DNA of 64,000 nt from Nymphaea colorata (GCF_008831285.2 NC_045147.1:20402581-20466580), one strand, 5' to 3'; shown: positions 12,320-23,940, counted from the first letter of the stretch. The notes: generated by a model from the letters alone, not told the origin. Made by a program: numbers and translations.

Positions 12320-13209
12320 GGTAGCGTTTGGATGAACCTCTTGAAGATATGGTTTTCATCAAAACTTGGTTTTGTGAAAATTACTTCCTTGAAGAGTTTT
12401 CAAAATCTGGTTTTAGTTGTTTAGGTGCATGACAAAAACAAGCTTTTCACTTTTGAAAATCTGGTTTTTGTTTGGATGACAAAAGATGGTTTTTCGATGC
12501 ACCAACTCAAACAAACTAGCTAGCCATTGTGTGGATCACGTCGTTATGTGTTCCAACCCAAACAAACTAGCTAGCCATTTGCAGCAGACAAGGACTTCCA
12601 AGTTCTCAGGCACATGAAAGAACTTTGGAGTAACAGAAGATAAACTCTAAAATTATCCGAGATTATAACTACTCAAGATATTCACTGTGTGTAAGTCTAA
12701 TACATGAAGATGAAGATCATCAAAGCATGCCGAATGAGAACTACCACCAAAAATTAAAAGATAATGCTCAACATGTACTGTAGCTGCATGATCAAATCTT
12801 GGCGAGGGAACTTCGCGACTGCATAGATAACAAACACCTCTAGGCAATGAAAGTTTTTTTATTTAAAGAAGCATAAATCAAACATTCATAAGTGCATATA
12901 TAAAGGACCAGCCTCCTTGCATCCTCATCCACCGTATAGATGCTGAACCTTTGTCGCCACCATCATCCTCTTCGCTGGAGAGAAAACCCAAGAAGCGATT
13001 GCCCACCCACATACTGAATACTTTTATTTACAGACGCCCCACATGCTCAAAACGCTGTTTTGGCTGCCAAAAAAAAAACCCCACCAGGTTATGCAAAACT
13101 TGTTGAAAACTCTGTTTTCTTAATACTGAGTTTGGACTATGCCCAAACACCCCCAAAACAGGGTTTCACAGGCAAAAACCAGTGTTTGAGCGGGTATCCA
13201 AACACGCCC
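12320..13209. mobile_element. Candidate non-autonomous PIF/Harbinger (Tourist-like) element
   Basis: The left end reads GGTAGCGTTTGGAT and the right end, reversed, reads GGGCGTGTTTGGAT, so 10 of 14 positions match as inverted termini. Both ends are flanked by TTA (12317-12319 and 13210-13212), the usual 3-bp target duplication of this superfamily. G-rich/GTTTGG termini are also typical of it. The element is 890 bp, has no transposase frame, and contains a single acyl-CoA-binding-protein exon on the minus strand. The call rests on termini and target duplication only; a 3-bp duplication is weak evidence by itself. Confidence 0.5.
12653..12847 (-). pseudogene. Isolated kelch exon of an acyl-CoA-binding protein (ACBP4/5-like)
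   Basis: The minus strand encodes the phrase PSPRFDHAATVHVEHYLLIFGG followed by SSHSACFDDLH, which matches a kelch-repeat segment of plant kelch-type acyl-CoA-binding proteins (ACBP4/ACBP5). A TATGCAG acceptor-like sequence precedes the codon run REVPSPRF. The duplet LH is repeated before VLDL, a small insertion relative to the family. After LDLHTVN the sequence leaves the family pattern, and no further kelch exons or acyl-CoA-binding domain are present in the window. It is best read as a captured or stranded gene fragment inside the element at 12320-13209. Confidence 0.75.
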
Positions 13210-13289
13210 TTAACCTTTTTTTCTTCTTCTAAAAAGCTTTTTTATATTTTTAGAATTTTTTGAGCACATAACCGGTTTCGAAGCGATGC

Positions 13290-14440
13290 TTGCTTCGATA
13301 TCCTTGTGCTTGTGATCGGCCTTGTACGCAATCCGTTCCGGTAAAACGGTGGCAGCTTGAATATGCTAGTGATTGGCCTTGTGGAGGTAAAGGCCGGGTT
13401 GTCGATCCTCGTGATTGCCTCCTCCCACAAGAGCGGCGAACTGCTGGGCATTGCCGTTTACGTGAATATTCTTGGGCTTCTGGAGGTAAGGCCGCCGGGT
13501 TGTCGATCCTCGTGATTGCCCCATAGCGCAAGAGCGGCGAGCTGCTGGGCAACTCTTTCCTTGTGGTTGCGTGTCCTGTATCGGGGATCCTTGTTGTTGC
13601 CCTGTGGAGGGGCCTCATGATTGTCAATCCTATAGAGGTGAGCGCCTCTGTTGCCTATGTGAACGTAAAGGCTGGATTGAGGATTCCAATGGATGCCCCC
13701 ATGGAGGGACTCTTGATCACTCTCATGGTGGTGAACGTTGTTTGCTTGAGTACCTTTTTGGTTGCCTGTGTGGACGTCAAGTCTGAATTGGGGATCCTTC
13801 TTCCTGCCCTGTGGAGGAGCCTCATGATTATCACTTCTATAGAGGTGAGCGCCTCTACTGCCTATGTGGACGTAAAGGCTGGATTGAGGATCCCAGTGGT
13901 TGCCGCCATGGAGGGACTCTTGATCACTCTCATGGTGGTGAACGTTGCTTGCTTGAGTACCCTTCTGGTTGCCCGTGTGGACGTCAAGTCTGAATTGAGG
14001 ATTCTTCTTGTTGCCCTGTGGAGGGGCCTCATGATTGCTCATAAGGCTGTGAACGCCTCTATTGCTTGTGTGCACGGATTGAGGATTCCAATGGTTGCCC
14101 TCGTAGAGGGACTTATGATTACCTCCATGGCGGTGAGTATCCTTCTGGTTGTCTGTGTGGACATAAACGCCAGTTGGATGCTCCTGTGGAGGTAAACGCC
14201 GGTTGGTTGCATAGCCTTGTGGTTGCCCCCGTGGAAGTGAAGGCCTACTTTGGAGACTTTTGTGGTTGCCCATGTAGAAATGAAAACCTCTGCTCGAAAA
14301 TCCTTGTGATTGCCTCTAGGGCTGGCTCGGTGATCCTTGTGGTTTCCTTTGTGTAAACACTTTTTGCTTCAACGTCTTTGGGATTTGCCCTTGTGGAGAT
14401 GATAGCCGGCTTGGAGATCCTAGTGGTTGCTCATGTCACC
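13290..14440. repeat. Degenerate minisatellite with 207-bp higher-order units
   Basis: Variants of a roughly 40-70 bp module recur, built on GTGGAGGTAAAGGCTGG then GATCCTxGTGGTTGCC. In the core, three higher-order units start at 13599, 13806 and 14013, exactly 207 bp apart. The first two are about 90 percent identical by eye, and each divides into modules of 42, 54, 42 and 69 bp. Because 207 is divisible by three, long open frames occur on both strands (plus 13563-14195, minus 13458-14273). The minus frame yields a Gly/Asn/His/Gln-rich repeat peptide (motifs GNH, NHEAPPQG) and the plus frame a hydrophobic one. Neither resembles a known protein to me, so I treat it as a repeat. Confidence 0.85.
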
Positions 14441-15440
14441 TAATTGAAATCACAACAAAATTTTAAATTTCTAACAGTAACATAGAGCAAACAACTTTTA
14501 AATTTAACAATATCATACATTTACTAACAAAAAAGAGTTGTTCTCCTCAAAATGAGAATTACATGTTCCTCTATATGCAATATGGGGACTGATCAAAATG
14601 AACAAAAGAGCCTTGGGTCCTACTAACCCAGTGAACAATCCACAATAGAACATAAGCTTAATTACAATAAATGCACAAAGTAGGCATAAGTCATGCAACA
14701 AAACAACAAATAGCAAAGTTCAACCGGACAACTTAACCATACTCATTCCTAGCTAGTGTGAACACAACGGAATTACGGACTCTTTGATGGGTGGAATCCG
14801 TAATTGTTCTTATTATAAAATGGTAGTGGTCCCTGGGGTCGTGCAAGGGTTGCCTGAAACATTGGTTTCTAGGGTTTTCCTCTTCCCCATCTGAGAGAGG
14901 CCTCAAGCGCGCCGCACGTACCCTGGAAGACTCTGCTGCGATCTTCCCGTGCATCAGAATAAAAAGCCCATGGTTACGAGGGATGTACAATGATTCCTCC
15001 TCGTTCTTATAAGCTTGATTCATTTACTAAACAAGTCTGAGTTAAAACAGACGAGTTCGAGTTACACATGCTTGGCTTGTTTAAACTCGATTCAATTGTT
15101 TTTTTTTTTCATTTTTCTTACTATGTCTTCTGATTCTTTTTTTATTTTTATTTTTCCATTCCTTTCTCTTTCTCTCTCCCTCTCTCTCTCTTTGTCATTC
15201 TTTATTTTTTCTTCTTCTTCGTCCTGCAAATGCAAGTCACAAACCAAGTAATAGTTTTATGGTTTCAATGCTAGGTTGTATGAATTGGTGTATAATTGAT
15301 TTTTTATATAAGCGATGAAATTTAGGTTGATATTCTTCACATACTGTTTTTTGATGAACAATTTATGTTTTAGAGAAAAACACAGCTGCTTTTCTTTGAG
15401 AGCTTGAAGAAGATGATGATTTATTCACGATCAAACTTAT
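14441..15440. other. Intergenic, no gene recognised
   Basis: AT-rich with one (CT)n-rich stretch (about 15160-15200). A 96-codon minus-strand frame at 14733-15023 has no recognisable motif. Confidence 0.5.
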
Positions 15441-15449
15441 CAAAGTCGT

Positions 15450-16810
15450 GCTCCTGCTCCCACTTGGTTTATTCTACTTTACATATACATATATATATAT
15501 ATATGCAACTCAGTCTCCATGCAACAAATATAGCCAATCGGCTTATGTTTTGTTAATTCAAAGTACAACGCATAGAGATCACGCGCAGTCATTGTCAACA
15601 GATCAGCATGAACAACCACGCACGCCCGTTGCCTTTTTACTACTCCTCGGCCTTAACTTATGCAGAAATATTATAACAAGAGTTGCCAACTTGATTACAC
15701 TGATACACGAAAGAGTGGAGAGATATTGTCAATAATTACCACAACTCTTCGACGCAATTGCACAACTGCCGATGTGAAGGGAAGAGAACACCCAAATATT
15801 GATTTTCAATGGCAAAAAAGCTCTGTACTATGGGATCCAAAATATTAATTTGACGATAAATTGAAGAAGAAATGGAGAGAAGGGGATCAAAGAGTATTTC
15901 AGTTCCATGAGGAAAGAGAGGATAGATTAAAATGATTTGATTTAGTGAGAACCTTTCTCAAGTTATTAGAAGCTATTTGGGAAGGGGAAATATTGGCAAA
16001 AAAGATTTATGTGTTGAATAAGCAAAGAACCATCCCGCGAGTTTGCATCGAAGGGAAGAGAACATCAAGTTCATGCTTTGAAGACTCTGTAGGGAAAAGA
16101 GTACAATGCAGACGAAGCACAAACTAAAGGCCGTGAAAGCCATACTTACAAAAAGCGGATGAATGGTGGGTAGGGGTTAATTTCGTTGTCATGGAAGCTG
16201 TCTGAGTTTGGAAGCCATGAAAGCACTCATAAGTTGAGCATGTGTAGGCCCTGCGAGCAAATGATCTACTTGAATTTTGAAACTAGCATTTGGTATTGAA
16301 TGGAGGATGAAGGGATCCTTCTTCCTCTTTTCAAGCATGGGATGAGCTAGAACTGTTGCGAGATTTGTGGAAGAAGATTGGTGTTGCCCAATACACCAAA
16401 TCAACTATATTCTGCTGTTACGATGTAATTGTGGATAATCAAGAGAGAAGGAAAGAAATCTTCTCTATTTTTTGAAAAAGATTCGATAACCGCTTTCTTG
16501 GTTATCGTCTCACTCAAAATGTATAAAAACCCTCTTTCTCTCTTGGATTGTAACAACGGAAAGATAAATAAAATAGCAGCCTTCTTCTTCCTCCGTGGAC
16601 GTAGGCGAGAGTGCCGAACCACGTAAATCTGTTGTTCCTGTTTCTATGGTTGCTTCTACCTTATGTTTTCTATCAAGAACATTACATAGTGGATAACATA
16701 GAAGATGTATTTGTTCTTACCTGGCTGCATACAAAAGCCAAGGACATGAGAAGGCGCTGGAGCCCGGGATTGCTGATCTTGGAAACTAATTGAAAGAAGA
16801 GAAAAGACTC
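15450..16810 (-). pseudogene. Decayed, rearranged copy of the CASP-like locus (relic 1)
   Basis: On the minus strand, 16720-16805 matches exon 2 of the CASP-like gene at 8388-9718: it reads FFQLVSKISNPG then LLMSLAFVCSQ and is followed by a GTAAG donor, against VFQLASKSKP and MYLAFLGSQ in the intact gene. The stretch 16250-16700 resembles intron 2, and 16100-16160 resembles part of exon 3. The region 15450-15700 resembles the 3' flank near 8130-8340, while 16145-16260 resembles the more distal flank near 7520-7620. The order is therefore rearranged. No exon 1 is present, and the exon 3 match is too broken to be translated as the family. Confidence 0.72.
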
Positions 16811-16899
16811 CATGTTTAATCAAGTAGTTCACTGGGGCAGGTAGTTCGTTTAGTTGCAGGTATTTTTACTTATCTCATATAAAAAATTTGAAACATAAT

Positions 16900-18075
16900 A
16901 TTTCCGCTGCTAATTCATCCCTCTCACCAAAAAAAAAAAAAAAATCTGATTTCGCCCCTAGAAATCCGCCCATAGAAAGCTGTCTGAGTTGGAAACTTAT
17001 CTGTTGCGTGCACCGGTCACTGTCCATGCGACAATATAGTAAGGGTTAATTTCATTGTCATGAAAGCTGTCTGAGTTGGTAAAGCGTGAAGTCGAGCGTG
17101 TGTAGGCCCTGCGAGCAAGGGAAACTGGCTATGTGGTCTGCTCTTCACCTTTAACGCCATTTAGCTTCCCCTTCTCATACTGGTCTATTTTTAAAGGCAA
17201 TTTATTTCTCCATGGTCCGCTAAACTACCGTTATTCGGACGGTGCATCATTTTGCATTCATATTTCACATATATACATTTTTAGGGCATTTATTAATCAT
17301 GTTTTAGAAGCATATGGATTTTCGTAAGAGAAGAAATCAAATATGATTCAACAGTCTTTTAAAATCCAGAGGGGCCGGTTTTCCTGTGCCCATCCTGGCA
17401 CTCAGGTCACAGACCACCCAAATTAATCTGATCTGCATGTATAATTAATTTCTAACCAGTGTCACAAGAAACATGTTTTTTTCTTTCTCTTTTTTTTTAA
17501 AAAAAAAGGAAAAAAAATACGATCAATAAATTTTCCATTGAAAACTAAAAAAAACATTTTTTCAAACATTAAAAAAATGATGAACATGTTTTTTTCCTTT
17601 TTTTTCATTTAAAACAGTTTTTCCCATTTTCTACATTTCATTTGTTGCAAATTTACTTATTTTTAAATTTTTAAAAATTTACTATACTTTCTTGTATTTT
17701 TTTTTATTTTTTTCAAGCTCGCAGTATTATACCCGAGAAAATTCTTGCTGTTTAAAACTCCGAAATATTGTTTGTTATTATGTTTCTAACTTAGCATAAA
17801 TGTTAGATTTTGTAAATTATTTTAGAATACATAAACGGTTTTCTTTTGAAAATGTGTTTCGAAGGGATATGCATTTGATCATTATGGTTCAATTAAATTC
17901 CTACAACATGATCCACTTGAGTTTTGAAACAAGCGTTTTGTTTTGAATAGAGGATGAACGGATCTTTCTTCATCCTTTATAGCATGGGATAAGCTAGAAC
18001 ATTACATACAGGATAACATGGAAACTCATTGTTCTTACCTGGCTGGCTACAAAAGTCAAGGACATGAACTCCATC
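16900..18075 (-). pseudogene. Second decayed copy of the CASP-like locus (relic 2)
   Basis: The stretch 18038-18070, read on the minus strand, gives FMSLTFVASQ followed by a GTAAG donor, matching the end of exon 2 in the intact gene. The region 17800-18005 matches intron 2 (compare 8805-9060), including the phrase TTTAGAATACATAAACxGTTTT. The stretch 17035-17275 matches the 3' flank at 7530-7760. An AT-rich dispersed repeat (17480-17785) interrupts it. Only the end of exon 2 is kept, so it is a relic. Confidence 0.68.
17480..17785. repeat. AT-rich dispersed repeat, copy 1
   Basis: Shares with 35640-36125 a T-rich body, the phrase TTTGTTGCAAAT and an end block containing GTATTATACCCGAGAAAA then GTTTAAAACTCC. 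The family is unknown, and no coding or clear terminal repeats are visible. Confidence 0.65.
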
Positions 18076-18079
18076 CATA

Positions 18080-19235
18080 AGGCAAAGTTGTCGAATCCGC
18101 CACATCCAGATACAAAGACAAATGGTCTATGTCATTCCCCTTTGGGAAGATCAAAATCCTCCTGAAATCAGCTGAAATGTGCAACGCAACGATCAAAAAG
18201 TGTTCTAAATGCGTCACTTAAATCAAGTTCCAGCATAACACGATCAATTAATCCAATGCAAGCTAAGAAAATGACCCCACAATTAGATCCGCCTACCATT
18301 TATAACCACCAACGGCAACGACGAAGATATGAGAGTAGTGCTTCTTCAAGTTAAGCCTCGAGAAGTTCTCGATCGTCCAAGTGAACTGCGTCGACGGGGG
18401 CTGCTCGACCGTCTAGTTCTCGGCGGTGCTCACGGTCTCTCGACTCTCTCCTTGCGCCACAACTACTGGATTACACACGAAGGTCGACGGCGGCAGCTCA
18501 CGGTCTCTCCTCGGTGCTGCAGCATGCACATAGAAGGCTGGGTGGTGGACCGGAGGTCGACGGCAGCAGACTGGAGGTCAACGGTGACTGTGGCGGACCG
18601 GCAACAGTGCGGCGACGGTGTCTCGGCTCTCTCTCTTTCCATTGTTTTCAACCAAACGAAACCCTAACAAATCATAAATGCGTCGAATGAACGTGGAAGA
18701 GCAGTCGAATGAACGTGGAAGAGCAGAAGAGAGTGAAAAAATTTTTGATCGATACATTAACGGGCTGAACGGGTCCCAACTGGCTTAAGTGATAGTCCGG
18801 ACTATGCTGTCGGGCCGGGCCGGACACAAGGCGGGCAGCCCGGATGACAAATTTAAGACCCGGACCCGGGCCTGGATCGGGCCGAGTTTCGGGTACCTAG
18901 TGGCGGCTTGGCCCGGTGCCCAAGTCTACCTTCTAAACGTAAAATGCATGTCAGTAGTTGATCGCATGAACCGATCCTACGTGCCCCAAAGGGACGTCTG
19001 AACAAGAGAGAAGATCGGTTGAAATATTCGGAGGTGGAGAGGATATCATTTGCACCGGTAAACAGTAAAAGTGAAACAAAAAATCCACCCTAACTTGGAA
19101 TGTGGAATTTGCAGGCAGAAAACAAAGAGGTTGGCCAACACCAATCTACGGAGGAGACGCAGCAAGTGCAACTTTATGACTTTATATTCTTGTAATTTTT
19201 CTTGAATCAAGTAGAAGGATGGATTCACCATCCTT
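18080..19235. other. Intergenic with a GC-rich segment; possible DNA-transposon end
   Basis: The stretch 18330-18660 is GC-rich with CGACGG and CTCTC phrases but has no recognisable protein. The stretch 18800-18900 carries strings such as CGGGCCGGGCCGG and GACCCGGACCCGGGCC, of the sort found near the ends of plant hAT-type non-autonomous elements. I could not find paired termini or a target duplication. Confidence 0.35.
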
Positions 19236-19239
19236 CATA

Positions 19240-20260
19240 CGGTAAGTTCAAATTACTAAATGATTGTTCCTAAATTCATCAATCAAATGCGCTTTTTTAG
19301 AAGAAACACAATGTTCTTATAAAACGTCTTCCAGCGGAGCAATAATATGGCTGCACAACCAATGCGGGAAAATAACAAAAAACCACTTTAAAATTTTAAG
19401 GCAACGACAAGTTAACGCTTAACTTTTGGAGGTGAACAAAAGGGAATTAACTTGGTAACATGAACACTACATTCTTTAGAACACGGGGATCATTATGTTT
19501 TTTAAAAAATCAAATACATTCATAGGACACAGTATCCCGAAGAGTACAGCATTGCTATTACCAATTGCCCTCTGATGGGCATTGATAGAAAAATGTTACT
19601 TTTTAGTAAAAATGACAAAATTACCCATTCCTCTTTCCAATGGTGAATTTTAATCCTCCTCCGAGACTGTCGATTCTGGGAACACGATCCATAGAAAGAG
19701 AAAGAAAAAAGAAAGAAAGAAAAAGATAAAAGCACAATCTAAGTAAAATTAACATGGACAGGGTAAGTGAGAAAAGGACACGGACCCTCGTCGCATGATG
19801 TTGACTATGTCAATCACCGGTCTTGAGAACACATTCCACCCTCACCACCGCATTCATTGACTATGTCAACTGCCAGTCATGGACACACTGGCGCATTTTT
19901 ATTGTAAAAAATTCGCTCAAATCTACAAACGTTAATGTATCTTTCTACTGAAAACTCATACATAGATGGTGTAGATGCCCCCACTTTTGACATTGACCTG
20001 CGGGCGGAAGTTATATATATACATATATATGTATATATATAGGGGATGGGGATGCTTGACGAGGTCAACGGGGATGGGAATGAATGTGGGCAAGAGGGAG
20101 GTCAAATTCACTTCACTTAAGAACCTTTAAGCTAAAGGAGGTTGCTAATACTTAGTATGTCCCCTAGTCGGTCAGCGCCAAACTTCCAAATGAAACGGGT
20201 AGGATCAGATGTAGAAAATGTAACCACAATGTGCCAAATCCGGTGCAAGTTCGGGAATTA
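19240..20260. repeat. Intergenic block shared with 24.4-25.1 and 26.1-26.9 kb
   Basis: The phrase GTAAGTTxAAAxTAxxAAATGA occurs at about 19241, 24834 and 26528. The stretch 20130-20260, including AATGTGCCAAATCCGGTGCAA, is matched near 26720-26850, and its CTAGTCGGTC/CTAATCGGTC phrase recurs near 24905. These are diverged copies of one upstream block of the HIPP region. Confidence 0.65.
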
Positions 20261-20611
20261 AACATATCTAAGTAACTTCGATCTTGTTCTGCCAACTGTT
20301 TAATATTAAACTGAACATGAATTTTGTTATTGGATCGGACTTCTTGGCCTCAGGATCTAAAATTCAATTATTGAATTAAATCCCGAGAAGTTTACATCCT
20401 AAACTGGACGGTAGTGGTTGAAGGGCATTTAATAGCTACCTCGACAATCAATGCAAACAACGGTGGGTCAAGGTCTTCACTCTTCAGACCCCAGACTTAA
20501 GAGCCAAGACGTCGTCAAGGCCGGACCAGCTTCACACCATGGACGGAGAGGCCCGTTTGTGGGTTCCTCACTCTGCTGAATTTTCCACGCCTTGCCTTGT
20601 AATCTCTGCCC

Positions 20612-20618
20612 TATAAAT
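20612..20618 (+). promoter_or_regulatory. TATA box of HIPP gene A
   Basis: TATAAAT, 72 bp upstream of the ATG at 20690. The paralogue has the same sequence 58 bp upstream of its ATG. Confidence 0.6.
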
Positions 20619-20689
20619 GAAACCATCTACTACTCGTCTCTACCCACCTCACCATTCAACACAGGTTAGCATAAGCAGCTGACACAGTA

Positions 20690-22053
20690 ATGGTAGGAGG
20701 ATCTTTCTTTGGTTAATATTCTCATGTTCTTTCTTCATCCTCCTTATCTTCCATTCCACGGAGAGGTGGTACTTCACCGTTCTTATGCTCTGGTTTTGTT
20801 GACTTGCAGAAGACAGTGATTCAGGTTGGTATCTATTGCCTCAAGTGCCAGACAAGTGTTATGAAGGCTGTCAGTGGCCTTACAGGTACTATGGTATTGT
20901 CTTGTTAATTTGTCGTGAGAAGTCCCAAAGGTTTTGATGTAGAGCTCTCTCTCTCCCACCTTTTTCTTTCTTCTCTCTCCTGTTTTTGTTTTTTCCCAGA
21001 ACTATCTTGATCTCCACCTACCATGGGTGGATCTTATGGAAGACAAGAGACTTAAACAACCAATCTCAAATGATATATACTATATATATGTTGCTGTAGC
21101 TAAGCCATATGAACCTCAGAAACCTCATTCTGTGGTTTCTCAATATTTTTCTTTCGTTTTTCTTCCTGGCATGCTTTCATAGGTTGACTGTTCTTCGAAA
21201 TCCTAACTAACCGAAGGAACGTTTGACTGCAAATGGATTAACCTTGAAGAAACTGCAACTGCATTTGGATTTTGCGGCTGGAAGGCCAAAAAAGGTCCGT
21301 CCAGTTCCTGCATTTTGGGTTCATGCAAAGGGGTTGGGTTCAATAATTCACTTCTGTGACTGGAACTTCTTGTCAGCTTTGCATGCCCATGTGAATTTAC
21401 CACAGACCATGTCATAAAATATGGGCAATTCCAACAACGAGATGACAAGAGAGGTTTCGTTTTAGTACAGTTGTACATAAAAGAGCCAGCCCCAAAGGGC
21501 CGTGGTGAGACTTTCCAAAATGAAAAAAAGAAAAAAAAGGAGAAGAACTCCAAACTCGTGGGATCTAAATTTTTCGCTTCCTTTTTGTTTCAGCGGTTTT
21601 AACAATTAAACATCACTGCCCAACAAAAGCCAGAATTCATGGGGTCTATTTCTTCTCTTTGAATTTCCGTTTGGTTTTACCAAGGAATACTGATCGAATG
21701 GGCGGTCTTGTGTTTGAGTTAGGAAGAGAAATTACTCATCAGAAGCCAAGAGAAATTATCCATCTTCGGCACTATGTCCTCATCGGTTGCTTACAGGTGT
21801 CAATAAAGTGGAGGTAAATGTGGATAAGCACACGGTGACGGTGTTCGGCGATGTGGATCCCGTTGCGGTGACCAAAAAGTTGAGGAAGAAGACAAAGAAG
21901 ACGGCGATGATACTGAGCGTAGGACCGGAGAAAGACGAGCCCAAGGAAAAGCAAGAGGAAAAAAAAGGGGCAGCCTCAATCCCTTCTTGCTGTCAAAAGT
22001 GCGAGACAATATACCTGAGCTTCGAATCCAGCAGTGGCTGCGCCATTCTCTAA
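20690..22053 (+). CDS. Heavy-metal-associated isoprenylated plant protein (HIPP), gene A
   Basis: Coding exons are 20690-20692 (the ATG alone), 20810-20885 and 21797-22053, giving 111 residues; all borders are GT-AG and the phases fit. It has one HMA domain (about residues 2-68) with a metal-binding CxxC (CLKC, about residues 11-14). A Lys/Glu-rich linker follows, then a Cys cluster (SCCQKC), and the C-terminal CaaX box CAIL predicts geranylgeranylation and membrane attachment. HIPPs bind heavy metals or act as interaction scaffolds; the exact ligand cannot be read from sequence. The paralogue at 28482-31270 has identical exon 1 and exon 2 lengths. Intron 1 is 117 bp and intron 2 is 911 bp. 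Confidence 0.9.
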
Positions 22054-23570
22054 GCTGGCTTGCATCCGCACACCCCGTGACTTCATGCATTATGTTTTCT
22101 GCTTGGTCGTTGATAAGTATTCCTTGGTACATGTAAAATTTCGTTGCAAGTTTCATATTTTCATTTTTTATATTGTATCCCTGAATCCAGATCCATTTAA
22201 TCCATGACTTTCTAGGTGACTGAATCTGAGACCCAAGATCTGACAAAAGTTTTGCACCCGTTGTAGGTGACTGGATCTGAGACCCAAGATCTGACAAAAG
22301 TTTTGCACCCGTTGTGTGTGAAGTTTGGTTTATACCATTGTCCCAAAAAAAACATATACAGGCATTATATGGAGAGAAAAAAGATGGATATAATACGATA
22401 AAGTTATATATAAAATGAAAAAATCTTGATAATTTTTTAAAAAGTTTAAAACGTTTAATAAATCTTAAAAATTATAAAAAAATATAAAATAATAAAAAAA
22501 CTTGAGAAAACACAAAAAAATGTTTAATATGTGTATAATATGTATTTTATACGTGTTTTTTATTTTCTGACATTTTTTTAAAAAAGACTGGAATAAAACG
22601 GGTGTTATACACTGACTGTGTTTTTTTTCAGTAAAGTGCTTTTGTTGTGACAGACCCTTGTAAGATTTGGATTCGTTTTCAAGATCTTAAATCCAATTCC
22701 CAATTAAAGAAGAAGGAAATACGTTGAATATGGTAAATGATGGGTCCACTCAAGTCCAACTGTGGTTGAATTGCCCACACGTTCTCATGTGGACCCTGGT
22801 CCAGTTATGTGGGTGCCTGTACTAGACCTTAGTAGTTGCCTCGTTGGTTCACTGAGATCCTGTCCTTCTATTCGATCTTACGCTTGCCTTTTGAGGCTGT
22901 ACCCCTGACACCTCAAGAATGTTCTCTCCCACAGTTTTTTACTCTTGCAATCTTTGTCATCGACCCATCGGCTCACCCTGAGAGTTGCAGAGAGGAGGAT
23001 CAGGAAATTTTACTACCAACCTCTCTCATGGACAGATTATGACACAGTCTGGTAAGGATCGACATAATGATAGAACTCGAAAAACGGCAAAAGAACATGG
23101 CGGGTCCATGTCATAAATGGGCTTCAACTGACCGACCGGCCGATCCTCCAGCTTCATAAATGGGGGATGATTGTTCTCTATCTCTTGTATCTGTTTAGTC
23201 TGACTTGAAGGAAGAAGCAGAAGGATGCAAACACTTCGGACCCACAGGCTACGCACCGATTAGACTTTTCCTCAATCGGTCTCCAAAATCAGCTTCATGA
23301 TCTTTTTATTCATCTCCAAATCCTCGGTAAAATAAATGTGATCATCAGACCGTCTCGTCGGTCAAAATTTGACGGTTTTGTAGCAATGAATAAGCCGTTC
23401 TTGGTCTCTTTTAATATGAAAAGTTGTAGTGCGAGATTCTAAAAGACAGTCTTTTCGATGCATTGGAAACAGAGACCACAGTTCGTTTCATGAAGTAATC
23501 GGAGAGAAACGGTAGACCAATGAGTAAGGTCATTATGTGCAATTCCAGTTCCAATTTTTTTTTTGTGTTT
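22054..23570. other. Intergenic, 3' flank of HIPP gene A
   Basis: Contains a 51-bp tandem duplication (22213-22263 and 22264-22314) and an AT-rich stretch (22380-22600). No gene is recognised. Confidence 0.6.
22213..22314. repeat. 51-bp tandem duplication
   Basis: Two adjacent copies containing CTGAGACCCAAGATCTGACA differ by one substitution (GACTGAATC against GACTGGATC). The near-identity implies recent duplication. Confidence 0.95.
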
Positions 23571-23669
23571 GTATGTTATTTGCAGTTCCCATCTTTAATT
23601 TCTGCAGATTTATGAAGATGCAGCAGTTTGCTTCTGTAATCAGACGAGAATTTCTTTAGGTAAGAAAGA

Positions 23670-23940
23670 AAAAGGCACCATCTACGCGTGTTTTGTAGGT
23701 CATTCTCATTAAGAGTGATCGAGAGAATAACCACTTGAGTACTTCTCTGAACGATCAACGCCTTTTATTTTTTTTTGGTAGTCCTTTCTGGTTTTTGCAT
23801 GGAAATCATCAGAATGAAGGCTGAAGGAATCTGGTAACGAAATTACACTAACCTCATTAGTGCTTTCCTTGGAAACTTGGCACAAGAAAAAATAATCAGC
23901 CTATTGGTCTCCAAATTATTCCTTCAAACCAAACCGCTGT
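23670..23940 (-). pseudogene. Fragment matching the PP2C last exon and 3' flank, copy 1
   Basis: In plus-strand view it shares ordered phrases with 48030-48345, the 3' end of the PP2C gene: GATCAACGCCTTTTA, GAAGGAATCTG, TTGGAACTTG-like, and CTCCAAATTATTCCTTCAA. The last of these is the reverse complement of the codons for a VSLEGRIW-like ending. It is diverged and has no upstream PP2C exons. Confidence 0.65.

Noticed and set aside
13458-14273. 271-codon minus-strand frame as a real repeat-protein gene
   Set aside because: The frame is explained by duplicated modules divisible by three. The opposite strand is equally open, the sequence continues as the same repeat out of frame on both sides, and no signal, domain or gene structure is visible.
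18780-18900. hAT-type transposon end
   Set aside because: The CGGGCC-rich composition is suggestive, but I found no paired inverted terminus or 8-bp duplication, so no element was called.
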